From Selenomonadales bacterium (lineage in GTDB: Bacteria > Bacillota > Negativicutes > Sporomusales > UBA7701), in NCBI GenBank assembly GCA_029975165.1, contig JARKPR010000088.1:1-64000 (forward strand): 64,000 nucleotides of DNA, written 5' to 3'. Below are positions 26,062-34,596 of the stretch, piece after piece. The translations under genes and the position numbers were made by a program. The notes under the pieces were generated by a model. It saw nothing but the letters and a program-made list of their open reading frames with translations. It was not told the origin of the DNA and ran no database searches. The first letter of the stretch is position 1. Every line of letters begins with the position of its first letter.

Positions 26062-27198
26062 TTATTCCTTTGCCAGCTTTACCAGGTCTTCGGCCATTTT
26101 TCCGGGGCCGAAGTCGGCGTTGATGCGCGCGAGCTCCCGCCGGTATATGGGGTATTTTTCTTCATAGGTTGTGACGAATTTTTTCAGGGCGGCCTGCAGG
26201 GCGGCGTTGTCGCCGGCGGCGAACTGGACGCCGATTTCGTAGCGGGCGAAGATGCCGGGGTGCATGTTGTCGGCGGCGACCACCGGCTTGCGGTAGCCGA
26301 TGGCCGTGTACAGCATGGCCGACGGCTGGTGCCGGAACCGCTCGGCGGCGTACGGCAGGATAAGGGCGTCCACCCCCAGGATGGCCTCCTGCCACTCGCG
26401 GCCGACAAGCCCTTTGTGCAGGAAAGAGATTTGCTTGTTGGCGCGGTATTTGGCGATGATCCGTTCGAAGTCGGCGGTGTCGGCCGGCTCGACGGTCGCG
26501 CCCTGTACGAAAAGCTCGACGTCGGCTGAGAAGCCGGCGGCGACGAACATGTCGAGAAAGGCGTCGAGGTTTTTTTCCCGCCGGTATTGTCCGAAGAAGC
26601 CGAGCTTCAGCTTGCCACCGCCCGGACGGTTTTGCCAGTCGGGAACGTCGCGGGGGATGTATACGGGCGGTTTGATGCAGAAGACGTTGTTCGGACGGCG
26701 GCCGAAGACGTTGTCTTCGGGGGTGAGGACGGCAATTTTGACCGCCGGATAGCCGGCCAATTTCTCGACATTGGCGAAAAAGTCGGCCTCATCGCGCGGC
26801 ATGACGCCGTGGACGATGAGGATGACCGGCACAGGCGACCGCTTGAGGGAGGTCAGGGCCAGCGACCGCAGGAAGCGGTAACTGGCCGTGGGCACGATGA
26901 GAATATCGAAGGCCTTTTGTCCCACGAGCGTGTGCAGGGCGTTGTACCAGCGCAGCCTGTTTACTTCCCGCTTGGCAGCATACCAGACTTTGACAAGTTT
27001 TCCGACCCCGGCATAGGTCACGCCCTCGCCGGGAAGATAGTGCACCGGCACGCCGTACTGGTACTGAAACTTGTGGTTGCGGGGCACATAAAACGCTACT
27101 TCGTGACCGCGGGCCTGCAATTCTTCCACCAAGATGCGGTCGAATTCGATCTCGTGGCCTCCGGGGGTCTGGATGGATTCGAATAAAGCGATTTTCAT
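26062..27198 (-). CDS. GT4-like glycosyltransferase of the LPS core operon
   Basis: The 378-aa protein begins with GGHEIEFDRILVEELQARGH, the usual GT4 acceptor loop. It has GGGKLKLGFFGQYRREKNLD at the start of the donor domain and VDALILPYAAERFRHQPSAM in place of a standard EX7E motif. The second Glu region is therefore diverged and the exact family is uncertain. Composition and overlaps (4 nt with the GT2 gene, 9 nt before the next GT4) place it in the core operon. Confidence 0.75.
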   Translation of the reverse strand: MKIALFESIQTPGGHEIEFDRILVEELQARGHEVAFYVPRNHKFQYQYGVPVHYLPGEGVTYAGVGKLVKVWYAAKREVNRLRWYNALHTLVGQKAFDILIVPTASYRFLRSLALTSLKRSPVPVILIVHGVMPRDEADFFANVEKLAGYPAVKIAVLTPEDNVFGRRPNNVFCIKPPVYIPRDVPDWQNRPGGGKLKLGFFGQYRREKNLDAFLDMFVAAGFSADVELFVQGATVEPADTADFERIIAKYRANKQISFLHKGLVGREWQEAILGVDALILPYAAERFRHQPSAMLYTAIGYRKPVVAADNMHPGIFARYEIGVQFAAGDNAALQAALKKFVTTYEEKYPIYRRELARINADFGPGKMAEDLVKLAKE

Positions 27199-27950
27199 CT
27201 GTCTTTACCTTGCTCTTTCTGCAAATAGTAAAGTTTGACATATTTCGTCATCGTATAAAAGAAATGAAAAGCCGATAGTATGAAGCCGATCCGGCCGTCA
27301 CGCCAGCCTGACTGCAGTATGTATACCCGGAAGAAAGCCCACCAGGGGCGGAAGATGATGTTGATCATGGCGGCTCGCCGACCGCGCTCGTTCATTTTCC
27401 GGGCCATCAGGGTCGTGTAGCTGTTGAATTTTATAAAATAGCGATCCCAATCGGTGTAGGTATGGTGCAGCATGACGTTTTTCAGTTTGCGCTTGGGCAC
27501 TGTGACGGTCGCCTGTTCGTGGACCATGCCCGCCCAGGATATGGCGGTACGCGGGTAGAGGCGGAGGGAGTAGTCGGGCCGAAAGCCGCCGTGGAGGATA
27601 CGCTGGCCGAAAGCGAAGTTGTGACGTAGTATCTCGTACGCCGCCTGCTCGCCCTTGTCCACCACCTGGCGGATTTCCGCCGCCAGCGCGGGGGTTATCC
27701 GCTCGTCGGCATCGAGGTACATGACCCAGTCGGCGTCGGTCTGCGACAGGGCGAAGTTGCGCTGCGGCCCGAAGCCGTCGAATTTTCTCGTCGCAACCCT
27801 GGCGCCGAGCCGTTGGGCGATTGCCGCCGTGTCGTCGCTGCTGCCGCTGTCGATGACGACGACCTCGTCGGCGAAAGCGGCGCTCTCGATGCAGGCGGCG
27901 ATATTTTCCGCTTCGTTATATGTGAGGATAAGTACGGCCAGTTTCGGCAT
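27195..27950 (-). CDS. GT2 LPS core glycosyltransferase (WaaE/KdtX-like)
   Basis: The protein of about 251 aa is a GT-A family 2 enzyme with LAVLILTYNEAENI, VVVIDSGSSDDT and the metal-binding MYLDADERI. The second half (HGGFRPDYSLRLYPR, MVHEQATV, then an aromatic C-terminal helix pair) is typical of the WaaE/KdtX group, which adds a beta-glucose to the first core heptose in Klebsiella and Serratia. The donor here is inferred. The start is ATG 27950 after GGGAG. A longer frame to 28004 lacks a ribosome binding site. It overlaps the upstream GT9 gene by 35 nt. Confidence 0.83.
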   Translation of the reverse strand: MPKLAVLILTYNEAENIAACIESAAFADEVVVIDSGSSDDTAAIAQRLGARVATRKFDGFGPQRNFALSQTDADWVMYLDADERITPALAAEIRQVVDKGEQAAYEILRHNFAFGQRILHGGFRPDYSLRLYPRTAISWAGMVHEQATVTVPKRKLKNVMLHHTYTDWDRYFIKFNSYTTLMARKMNERGRRAAMINIIFRPWWAFFRVYILQSGWRDGRIGFILSAFHFFYTMTKYVKLYYLQKEQGKDR

Positions 27951-28974
27951 TGCCTGTCTCTCCCAGCATCGCTTGTACCGCCGCCAGCACGCGGCCGGCG
28001 TCAAGCGTATTCATGCATTTATGGTCGGCGCAGGCCGTCCGTCCCCAGCAGGGGGAGCAATCGGCCGGCTCTTGAAGTACTATGTCGCGCGGCCCGCGCG
28101 GGCCCCAGATCCGCGGGTCGGTCGGCCCGAAGAGGGCGACGACCGGCGTTCCTACCGCCTGGGCAATATGTAATGGCGCGGTGTCGACCGTGACGACCAA
28201 GTCGGCCTCTTTGACGAGCGCGGCCAGTTCGCCGAGGGTCAGTGTGCCGGGGAGTTCCTGCGCGGCTCCGCCGGCCGCTAGGTTTATCGCCGCCAGCAGG
28301 GGGCCTTCGGCCTTACCGCCGATCAGGCAGCAGTCAACCTGGGGGGCGAGCTGCCGTACGAGGGCGGCGTAGCCTGCGACCGTCCAGCTCTTCTGCGGGT
28401 AGCTGCCGGCCGGGCAGATGAGGACGAGCTTTTTGCCCATGCTGCGGCGGACTTTGCCGGCCAGGGCGGCGGCGTCCCGCGGGTCGACGGCGAGCGCCAG
28501 GCTAGTGTCGGCGGTGGTTATGCCGAGCGGTTTGAGGACATCAAGGTAGTTTTCGGCTTCGTGGCGGATATTCTGCCGCCGCGCGCTGGCGGCATGGGTG
28601 AGGAACCAGCCGGCGTGCTGGGCGTCGTAGCCTGCCCGGACGGGGATGCCGGCGGCCCAGGCCAGCATGGCTCCGCGGGGGGCGAAGTTGGTGGTGACGG
28701 CGATGTCGTAGCGGCGGGTGCGCACCTGGCCGATGAGCGCGAACAGGGCGCCGACTTTTTTATGCTGCCCGCGTTTGTCGTATTCGATTACGTCGTTTAT
28801 GTACGGATTTCCACGGGCGAGCGGCGCGGTCAGGGGGATGGTCATCATGTCGATCGCGGCCGCGGGGTAAGCCTGGCGGAGGGCCCGGGCGACCGGCGTG
28901 GACAGCAGCACGTCGCCGATGAAGGCCAGGTTGATGATCAGGATGCTTTTGATGCTTTGCGGGTCAACGCTCAT
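27916..28974 (-). CDS. GT9 lipopolysaccharide heptosyltransferase
   Basis: The 352-aa GT9 enzyme starts SILIINLAFIGDVLLSTPVA, has ICPAGSYPQKSWTVAGYA in place of the KRWP box, and carries TVDTAPLHIAQAVGTPVVAL near residue 265. The Cys-rich element SPCWGRTACADHKCM resembles that of the other GT9 proteins here. Asp-Thr-Ala replaces Asp-Ser/Thr-Gly at the donor site, so it is diverged from the other two and may use a different acceptor. It overlaps both neighbours. Confidence 0.84.
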   Translation of the reverse strand: MSVDPQSIKSILIINLAFIGDVLLSTPVARALRQAYPAAAIDMMTIPLTAPLARGNPYINDVIEYDKRGQHKKVGALFALIGQVRTRRYDIAVTTNFAPRGAMLAWAAGIPVRAGYDAQHAGWFLTHAASARRQNIRHEAENYLDVLKPLGITTADTSLALAVDPRDAAALAGKVRRSMGKKLVLICPAGSYPQKSWTVAGYAALVRQLAPQVDCCLIGGKAEGPLLAAINLAAGGAAQELPGTLTLGELAALVKEADLVVTVDTAPLHIAQAVGTPVVALFGPTDPRIWGPRGPRDIVLQEPADCSPCWGRTACADHKCMNTLDAGRVLAAVQAMLGETGNAETGRTYPHI

Positions 28975-30010
28975 CGGTTACTCCTCGCACCGCTTCGTGG
29001 ACGGCCTCTACGCTGATGCCTGCCAGGCAGTCCCGGCCCTTAGGGCAGGCCCGCCGCCAGCAGCCGGCGCATTCCTGCGCCGCGACCAGGGCCTTGTGCC
29101 CCCGGCCGTACGGCCCGTTGCGGATGGTGTCGGTGGGGCCGTGGAGAGCGACGACCGGCGTGGCCAGTGCCGCGGCCAGGTGCATGGGGCCGGTGTCGCC
29201 GCCGACGAGGGCGCGGGCGTTTTTGATGATGTGGGTGAGTTGTTTGAGCGATGTCTTGCCGGTCAGGTCGACCGGCGGAACGGCGGCGGCGGCGGTTATG
29301 GCCGCGGCCAAGGCTGCGTCGCCCGGGCCGCCGCTGAGCACGGGGCTGAAGCCGTCGTGCCGCAGCCGGTCGGCGAGGGCGGCGAAGGAGGCGGGCGGCC
29401 AGCGCTTATTGGGCCAGTTGGCGCCCGGTGACAATATGACATAGGGATGGGCGAGGTCGATGCCGGCCTGCTCGGCGGCCATTGTAGCCGCTGCCGCTTC
29501 TTCGGCGGTGATGTGGATGGGGAAGACGGCCTCCTTGACGTCGCAGCCCACCGCCCGCACGACGTCGAGGTAGCGCTCGACGACGTGTCCGGCCCGGTTG
29601 GGGCCGCAGACCTTCTTGCTCAATAGGTCGCTTAGTTCGCGGGTGTTGCAGTAGACGTAGCGTTCGGGTGCTCCGCTGAGAAAGGCGATGGCGCCGCTTT
29701 TGAACAGGGCCTGCAGGTCGAGGGCGAGGTCGAAGCGGTGCGACCTGAGCAACCTGACGAAGGCGGGAGCGTAGTCGCGGAAGCCAGCGAGCTTTTTCAG
29801 CCGCGGTTTGTCGAAGACGATGACCTCGTCGATGCAGGGATTGTTGGTTAAGAGGTCGTAGGCGGGCTTCTCCACCACCCAGGTGATGCGGGCGGCGGGG
29901 AAACATTGCTTCAATGCGTAAGCCACCGGCAGGGCGTGGACCACGTCGCCGATGGCGCTGAGCTTGACGATGAGGATATTGGCGTAGGGCCGGTCAGCCT
30001 TCGGTGGCAC
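28964..30010 (-). CDS. GT9 lipopolysaccharide heptosyltransferase (WaaC-like)
   Basis: The 348-aa GT9 enzyme opens ILIVKLSAIGDVVHALPVAY, closest of the three paralogues to WaaC (heptosyltransferase I), which adds the first heptose to Kdo. It also has LSPGANWPNKRWPPASFAAL and GGDTGPMHLAAALATPVVAL, the ADP-heptose binding signature. Its position directly after the ADP-heptose synthase gene (17-nt overlap) fits a first-heptose role. The start is GTG with AAGGAG 10 nt upstream. Confidence 0.86.
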   Translation of the reverse strand: MPPKADRPYANILIVKLSAIGDVVHALPVAYALKQCFPAARITWVVEKPAYDLLTNNPCIDEVIVFDKPRLKKLAGFRDYAPAFVRLLRSHRFDLALDLQALFKSGAIAFLSGAPERYVYCNTRELSDLLSKKVCGPNRAGHVVERYLDVVRAVGCDVKEAVFPIHITAEEAAAATMAAEQAGIDLAHPYVILSPGANWPNKRWPPASFAALADRLRHDGFSPVLSGGPGDAALAAAITAAAAVPPVDLTGKTSLKQLTHIIKNARALVGGDTGPMHLAAALATPVVALHGPTDTIRNGPYGRGHKALVAAQECAGCWRRACPKGRDCLAGISVEAVHEAVRGVTDER

Positions 30011-30482
30011 GGGAAGCGGTCTCCTTGATTTTGCCGATTATTGTGCTCGACGAGCGGCCTGGCACCTCGGGCACGAGCACGGTTCTGCCGCCGTAGCCGG
30101 CGACGATGGCCGCCTCCGGCAGGTCCGCGATACGGTAGTCGCCGCCCTTGACGTAGACGTCGGGCTCGAGTTCGGCCACCAGGCCCTCGGCCGTGCGGTC
30201 GTCGAAGATGACGACATGGTCGACGGCCGCCAACGCGGCCAGGACTTCGGCCCGATCGTCCTGCGGGTTTATCGGCCGGTCGGCGCCTTTGAACCCCTTC
30301 ACGGACCAATCGCTGTTGAGGCCGACGATCAGCCGGTCGCCCAAAGCGCGGGCGGCGGCCAGGTAACGCACGTGGCCGGCGTGGAGGATGTCGAAGCAGC
30401 CGTTGGTGAATACGACGATCTTGCCGGCTGCCTTCAAGGCGGCGGCGATTTCTTTCGCTTCGTTCCTAGTGACGATTTTCAT
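29994..30482 (-). CDS. hldC: ADP-heptose synthase (HldE adenylyltransferase domain)
   Basis: The 162-aa protein equals the C-terminal half of HldE: VFTNGCFDILHAGHVRYLAA with the HxGH nucleotidyltransferase motif, VGLNSDWSVKGFKG, YVKGGDY and a C-terminal SSSTIIGKI. It couples heptose-1-phosphate to AMP from ATP. The activity is encoded apart from the kinase, as in many non-enterobacteria, and the gene overlaps a kinase gene by 17 nt at one end and a GT9 gene by 17 nt at the other. GAGGG precedes the ATG. Confidence 0.94.
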   Translation of the reverse strand: MKIVTRNEAKEIAAALKAAGKIVVFTNGCFDILHAGHVRYLAAARALGDRLIVGLNSDWSVKGFKGADRPINPQDDRAEVLAALAAVDHVVIFDDRTAEGLVAELEPDVYVKGGDYRIADLPEAAIVAGYGGRTVLVPEVPGRSSSTIIGKIKETASRATEG

Positions 30483-31473
30483 GGTATACCCTCACCGCTT
30501 CGCGTAGTTCCGCTGTCGTTGTCGTGGCCGTGCCCGGTTTCTTGACGACGACGCCGGCGGCGAAGTTAGCCAGCCGGGCCGCCTCGACATAGGTGGCGCC
30601 CGCAGCCAGGGCGAGTGCAGCCGTGACCACGGCGGTGTCGCCCGCGCCGGTGACGTCGAAGACTTCGCTGATGTTCGAGACCGGGATGTGGGTGACTTTG
30701 CCGCCGGCTTCGAAGAGGCTCATGCCGTCGGGGCCGCGAGTGAGCAGGATGGCTTCGGCGGCCATCGCGTCCAGCATCTTGCGCCCCGCTTGGTTGAGAT
30801 CGTTGCCTGCCAGCGCTTTATAGCCCAGTGCGGCCGCGACCTCGGCCTCGTTCTGCTTGACGACCGTGGCTCCGGCAAATGCCAGGATGTTGTAGCGCGA
30901 GTCGACGATGCAGGGGATTCTCTGGCGGCGGCAGGCGGCGATGACCAGTTCGCGCACCGCCGGCGACAGGGTGATGTTGCCGTAGTCGCTCATAACGACT
31001 GCGGCCATGGCGCCGATGTGGGCGCCGATATATGCCCGGAGGCGCTCTTCGACTACCGGGAGCAGACCGGCATTGGACTCGCGGTCGATGCGCACCACCT
31101 GCTGCCTGACTGTGGCCAGGCCGCCGGCCATTACTCTGGTTTTGGTGATCGTCGGCCGCGTGCCGTCGACTATCAATCCTGCGGTGCGGACCCGCTTGCC
31201 GCCCAGGATGGCGGCGAGTTCCCGTCCCGCGGCGTCGTCGCCGACCACGCCCACGGCGAAAACGTCGCCGCCAAGGGTGGCGGCGTTGTGGACGGCGTTG
31301 GCCGCTCCCCCGGGAACGACGGTTTCGCCGCTGTGCTCGAGCACCAGCACCGGCGCCTCCCGGGAGATGCGCGATATTTTTCCTTCAAGGTAGATATCGG
31401 CCACCATGTCGCCGATAACCATGACTTTGTGTCCTGATAGCTTGTCGACAATCTTGCGAAGCGAAACTTCCAC
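30466..31473 (-). CDS. Second PfkB-family heptose-phosphate kinase paralogue
   Basis: The 335-aa PfkB-family kinase carries VMVIGDMVADIYLEGKISRI, SREAPVLVLE, PGGAANAVHNAATLGG and the catalytic DVTGAGDTAVVTAALA. It aligns end to end with the HldE kinase domain, but the highly conserved substrate segment (DRYYFGEVKRISPEAPVPV in the other copy) is changed. It sits directly before the adenylyltransferase gene, where a split HldE kinase would be expected. Either it is a redundant heptose kinase or it uses another sugar phosphate (inference). GTG start after GGAG. Confidence 0.82.
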   Translation of the reverse strand: MEVSLRKIVDKLSGHKVMVIGDMVADIYLEGKISRISREAPVLVLEHSGETVVPGGAANAVHNAATLGGDVFAVGVVGDDAAGRELAAILGGKRVRTAGLIVDGTRPTITKTRVMAGGLATVRQQVVRIDRESNAGLLPVVEERLRAYIGAHIGAMAAVVMSDYGNITLSPAVRELVIAACRRQRIPCIVDSRYNILAFAGATVVKQNEAEVAAALGYKALAGNDLNQAGRKMLDAMAAEAILLTRGPDGMSLFEAGGKVTHIPVSNISEVFDVTGAGDTAVVTAALALAAGATYVEAARLANFAAGVVVKKPGTATTTTAELREAVRVYHENRH

Positions 31474-31492
31474 CGTGATTCTCCTTTGGGGC

Positions 31493-32881
31493 CTAGAACT
31501 TCTTCGTGGCGAACAAGATTCTCAGCTTGTCCCGCTTGAAACGGTAGGTGACGTCGACCTGCCAGCAATGCAGGTTGTGGGACCAGGTGAGATCGGCGTC
31601 GTACAGGCGGCTGTAGCCGATGTCATACGCCCAGCTGAGCGTAACCCTATTGAGGGGGTCGATCTTGTAGCTGAAGCCGAGGTCGCCTTCCCGCGCCATC
31701 TCGGGCCGGTTGTAGGCGAAGAGGGTGGACATGTTCCGCCGGTAATGGTACCCCAGATAGGTACTCAAATTCGGCGACCATTCGCTGACCAGTGTGGCGT
31801 CGTAAGTGTAGGTGTTATTCGTGGATTCGTCATAACTCTGCCAAACGTTGGTCACTCCCGTGCCGAGCACCAGGTTGGACTTAGAGCCCAATTTGATCGG
31901 GAAACCGGTGAAATATATGCCGTAGGTCCTCTGCCAGCTCGATTTGGTGAAATCGTCCCAGCGGCCGTAAGAGGCGCCGATGGTATAATTGATCGGCAGC
32001 TTGAAGAGTTGCCGGCTGTCGAAAGCCAGGTTGAACTCCGGCTCCCGCTTAACCCAGTAATCGTTACCGTCGATGCTGTAGCCGTAGAGGACCCCTAGGC
32101 TATAGCCGTTGCCCCGGTAATTCACGCCGTAGAGGTTTCTCATTCCCCGCCTGCTGTAATAAGCTAGGTCGGTATAGGCGGCGAATTTGTCATCGAAAGG
32201 ATATTCAAGGTGCTGCCTGAAGAAGGTGCCGTCGTTGGTGCTTTGCCCCACTTCCGGAAACTCGCTTGCCATTGCGTCCTTTTTCAGGGACTTCTGGTAT
32301 TTGGGCATGGTGTAGATTACGGTGTTCTTGATCCAGAATTTGGCGTTGTAAGCGATCATCCTGTCGTCCGGCCAGATCTCCACCTTGGTGGCGCTGACGT
32401 GATAGTCGGGCACTTTGGCCGGGCAGGCGGTGATCGTGCCGTTCTCGATGATGTACTCGCCCGGCAGGAGCTGGATCTTCTCGCCGGTGACGAAGTCTTT
32501 GTCGATTTTGCCCTTGGCGGCGGCGATGGTTCCGGTCTTGGTGCCGTAATTGTAGTTGACCTGGGAGCCGGTGAGGTTGGTGTTGAACTCCTGATATTTG
32601 GCCTTGTCGTCGATCCAGATTTCGTTCTGTTTGGCGTTGCCGCGGATGAGGTCGCCCGTCAGCCTTGTCTTGTCTTGGGTGACGACGACCGTGCCCTTGG
32701 CGAACATCGTGCCGGTCAAGTCGCTGAAATATATCTCGTCTGCTTCGATGACAACGGGGGCATCGGTTTGCTTCGGTTTCGGGGCGGCGTCTCTGTCCTT
32801 CCCGGCGGCAGCCGCCACGGGCGAAAACGCGACCAACGCCGCGAGGAAAACGCCGATTAGCAGTTTTTTCATTTCTGCCAT
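31493..32881 (-). CDS. lptD: LptD-like LPS assembly protein (short form)
   Basis: The 462-aa exported protein has a signal peptide (about 1-26), an OstA/LptA-like jellyroll domain (about 42-140: VVIEADEIYFSDLTGTMFAK) and a beta-rich C-terminal region ending in Phe. The segment NGTITACPAKVPDYHVSATK (147-166) aligns with the start of the LptD barrel domain. It is much shorter than E. coli LptD (784 aa). Only two cysteines are present, Cys153 and Cys439, near positions used for disulfides in E. coli. First gene of the core operon. AGGAG precedes the ATG. Confidence 0.82.
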   Translation of the reverse strand: MAEMKKLLIGVFLAALVAFSPVAAAAGKDRDAAPKPKQTDAPVVIEADEIYFSDLTGTMFAKGTVVVTQDKTRLTGDLIRGNAKQNEIWIDDKAKYQEFNTNLTGSQVNYNYGTKTGTIAAAKGKIDKDFVTGEKIQLLPGEYIIENGTITACPAKVPDYHVSATKVEIWPDDRMIAYNAKFWIKNTVIYTMPKYQKSLKKDAMASEFPEVGQSTNDGTFFRQHLEYPFDDKFAAYTDLAYYSRRGMRNLYGVNYRGNGYSLGVLYGYSIDGNDYWVKREPEFNLAFDSRQLFKLPINYTIGASYGRWDDFTKSSWQRTYGIYFTGFPIKLGSKSNLVLGTGVTNVWQSYDESTNNTYTYDATLVSEWSPNLSTYLGYHYRRNMSTLFAYNRPEMAREGDLGFSYKIDPLNRVTLSWAYDIGYSRLYDADLTWSHNLHCWQVDVTYRFKRDKLRILFATKKF

Positions 32882-33854
32882 GTTTTTCTCCTATATTCCA
32901 AAAGTTGTCTATATTATCTCCAATCTTATAAATTATTCTACAGCGGTCCTTCATCTCCTGCCCCCCGGAAGCAGGCAATACTAGGCAGGAAAGAAAAAGG
33001 CTGCTTGCTGGATTTGCCCCAGTCAAGTAGACAATTTAAAAAGCGAAACATTTATACGGCCATCTATTCCCGATAGTGGACAGCGAAAGGGACCGAGCCC
33101 TTTTTCAAACCGTATTGCAGAAGAAACGTATGCATCAATTTACTCACCATAGATTGTCTGAAGCTTACTACAACAAGTGTACAACATCTCTGCCTTGAGA
33201 TCGAGAGGACCGATCCGATAGGGGCGTTGAGAAAGTTCCGTTCTGCGAAGGAGTGCCTACCATGCCCATTGTTTCAATCGCTTGTTGTGCGAGCCAGAAA
33301 TTTACTGGAATCCTTGATTTAAGTGATTCAGCGTCCGGTACCCTCTTTTATATATATTCCAATAATATACATGACTGAATTTTAAGTCCACTTCACGGAG
33401 TGACGAGGAATGCAATGATTTCATTATTGTATTGGTCCTTGATGGGTAGATAACAAGAGAAAGCGCTAGCCCTCGCACAGATAAGCAATGAATATGACCC
33501 ATTCCTGATTAAGGGACTACAGCCTTGAAATTTCGCGCAATCGCTTCGTATGAACTGCCAACGCATCCCCCTGAAACCACCTCTTCTACGAATAGTTTAC
33601 CTGATACCCAAGCTCTTTCATAGCAAGTTGCCACGCTCATATAGTAAATTGTCTTCATGGCTTATAAATCAACTCATCACACTCTTTGGCAGAGATTAGT
33701 CCTTTACATAGCATCATCTACACTCCTTTTTAAAATATTTCATTATTTATTGTGAAATTATGGCGTTTTATTAGCTCGATGAAGCAGATGAGCCTTCCTA
33801 TAACGGTAGACTAATAATAGAGTATGTTTTAATTTTAACAAGGAGGAGCTTACA
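32882..33854. other. 973-nt intergenic region: promoter area and decayed DNA
   Basis: The first 120 nt must hold the promoter of the minus-strand core operon, but I see no confident -35/-10 pair. Beyond about 33000 the DNA becomes AT-rich. A chain of very short minus-strand ORFs (20 aa at 33655-33717, 49 aa at 33509-33658 overlapping it by ATGA, then 66 aa at 33302-33502) has no recognised motif, although the first has a good AGGAG. ATTTCA and TGAAAT form an inverted repeat near 33740-33762, upstream of the plus-strand gene at 33855. I support no gene here. Confidence 0.4.
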
Positions 33855-34595
33855 ATGCGCAAAAAAGATTATGGCAATTCACAGGTATTATCACCGTTGA
33901 TTGACAAGGTTGAAGATGTAATCATTGCTATGGGAGAAACCGGCGAAGGTGAGGTTAATCGAATTAAGTCATTAATAAAAATGAGAGGCCATGAAACGAA
34001 AAACTTTTATAATACTATCCACATAATGGAGGAGGATGGATTAATCAAAAAGGTATCGAGCGACTTCCGTTATAAGCTTGGTGGGCCGTGTAGCATTTTT
34101 GTCTTAACAAAACTTGGTCGCGAAATTTATCGTCATGTAGCGCTTAAACGGAATGGTGTTGAACGAGTTCCCCAGGAATCTTTGTATTTCAGGACTAAAA
34201 ATCCCGAACGTGCTGCACTAGTTAGATACATAAAAGAATCATTGGAGGCAAAAGGATTTGAAGACGTATACGAAGCTACCCAAGGCAAATTTGATCTAAT
34301 CGTAAAAAAGAGCGAAAAAACTACTGCCGTAAAAATTGAGTATAGGAAGACTTTCGAGGCGGTTCGAAATGATGTGCGCAAACTACTGGATACCCAAGAA
34401 CGGCTAATTTACATATGTAAAAATTCTGCGATCGCTGGTTTAGTTACTTATAACGTTAACGCTATACTGCATGAAAAATATGGCGCAGAATACACTGTTG
34501 GCAAATATTATAAGCAAACAGGAAGAGCAATAGTTGTAATGACTTTAAAAGCAATGCAGACGCGCAACCAAAAGTCGATAAGTACTCTCTTTTAA
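33855..34595 (+). CDS. Orphan winged-helix protein with possible PD-(D/E)XK-like nuclease domain
   Basis: The 246-aa protein is not recognised as a named family. Residues about 20-100 look like a winged helix (VNRIKSLIKMRG, HIMEEDGLIKKVS, FVLTKLGREIYRH). Residues about 115-235 resemble a restriction-endonuclease-like fold: a helix, then GKFDLIVKK, AVKIEYRKTFEAVRND and RLIYICKN, where Asp and Glu-x-Arg/Lys could be active-site residues (inference). Replication-relaxation proteins of mobile elements have a similar two-part layout and are an alternative. AAGGAGG lies 8 nt before the ATG. The stop falls within the target duplication of the next IS element, which left the gene intact. Confidence 0.6.
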   Translation: MRKKDYGNSQVLSPLIDKVEDVIIAMGETGEGEVNRIKSLIKMRGHETKNFYNTIHIMEEDGLIKKVSSDFRYKLGGPCSIFVLTKLGREIYRHVALKRNGVERVPQESLYFRTKNPERAALVRYIKESLEAKGFEDVYEATQGKFDLIVKKSEKTTAVKIEYRKTFEAVRNDVRKLLDTQERLIYICKNSAIAGLVTYNVNAILHEKYGAEYTVGKYYKQTGRAIVVMTLKAMQTRNQKSISTLF

Positions 34596-34596
34596 T
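34589..34596 (+). repeat. Target-site duplication, left copy
   Basis: CTTTTAAT directly precedes the left inverted repeat of the IS256-family element and is repeated exactly at 35940-35947 after the right end. Eight base pairs is the expected duplication length for IS256-type transposition. The perfect match indicates a recent insertion. Confidence 0.92.

Noticed and set aside
33302-33502. 66-aa minus-strand ORF as an independent gene
   Set aside because: It has no recognised motif and only a weak AGGA. It is treated only as part of a possible decayed stretch.
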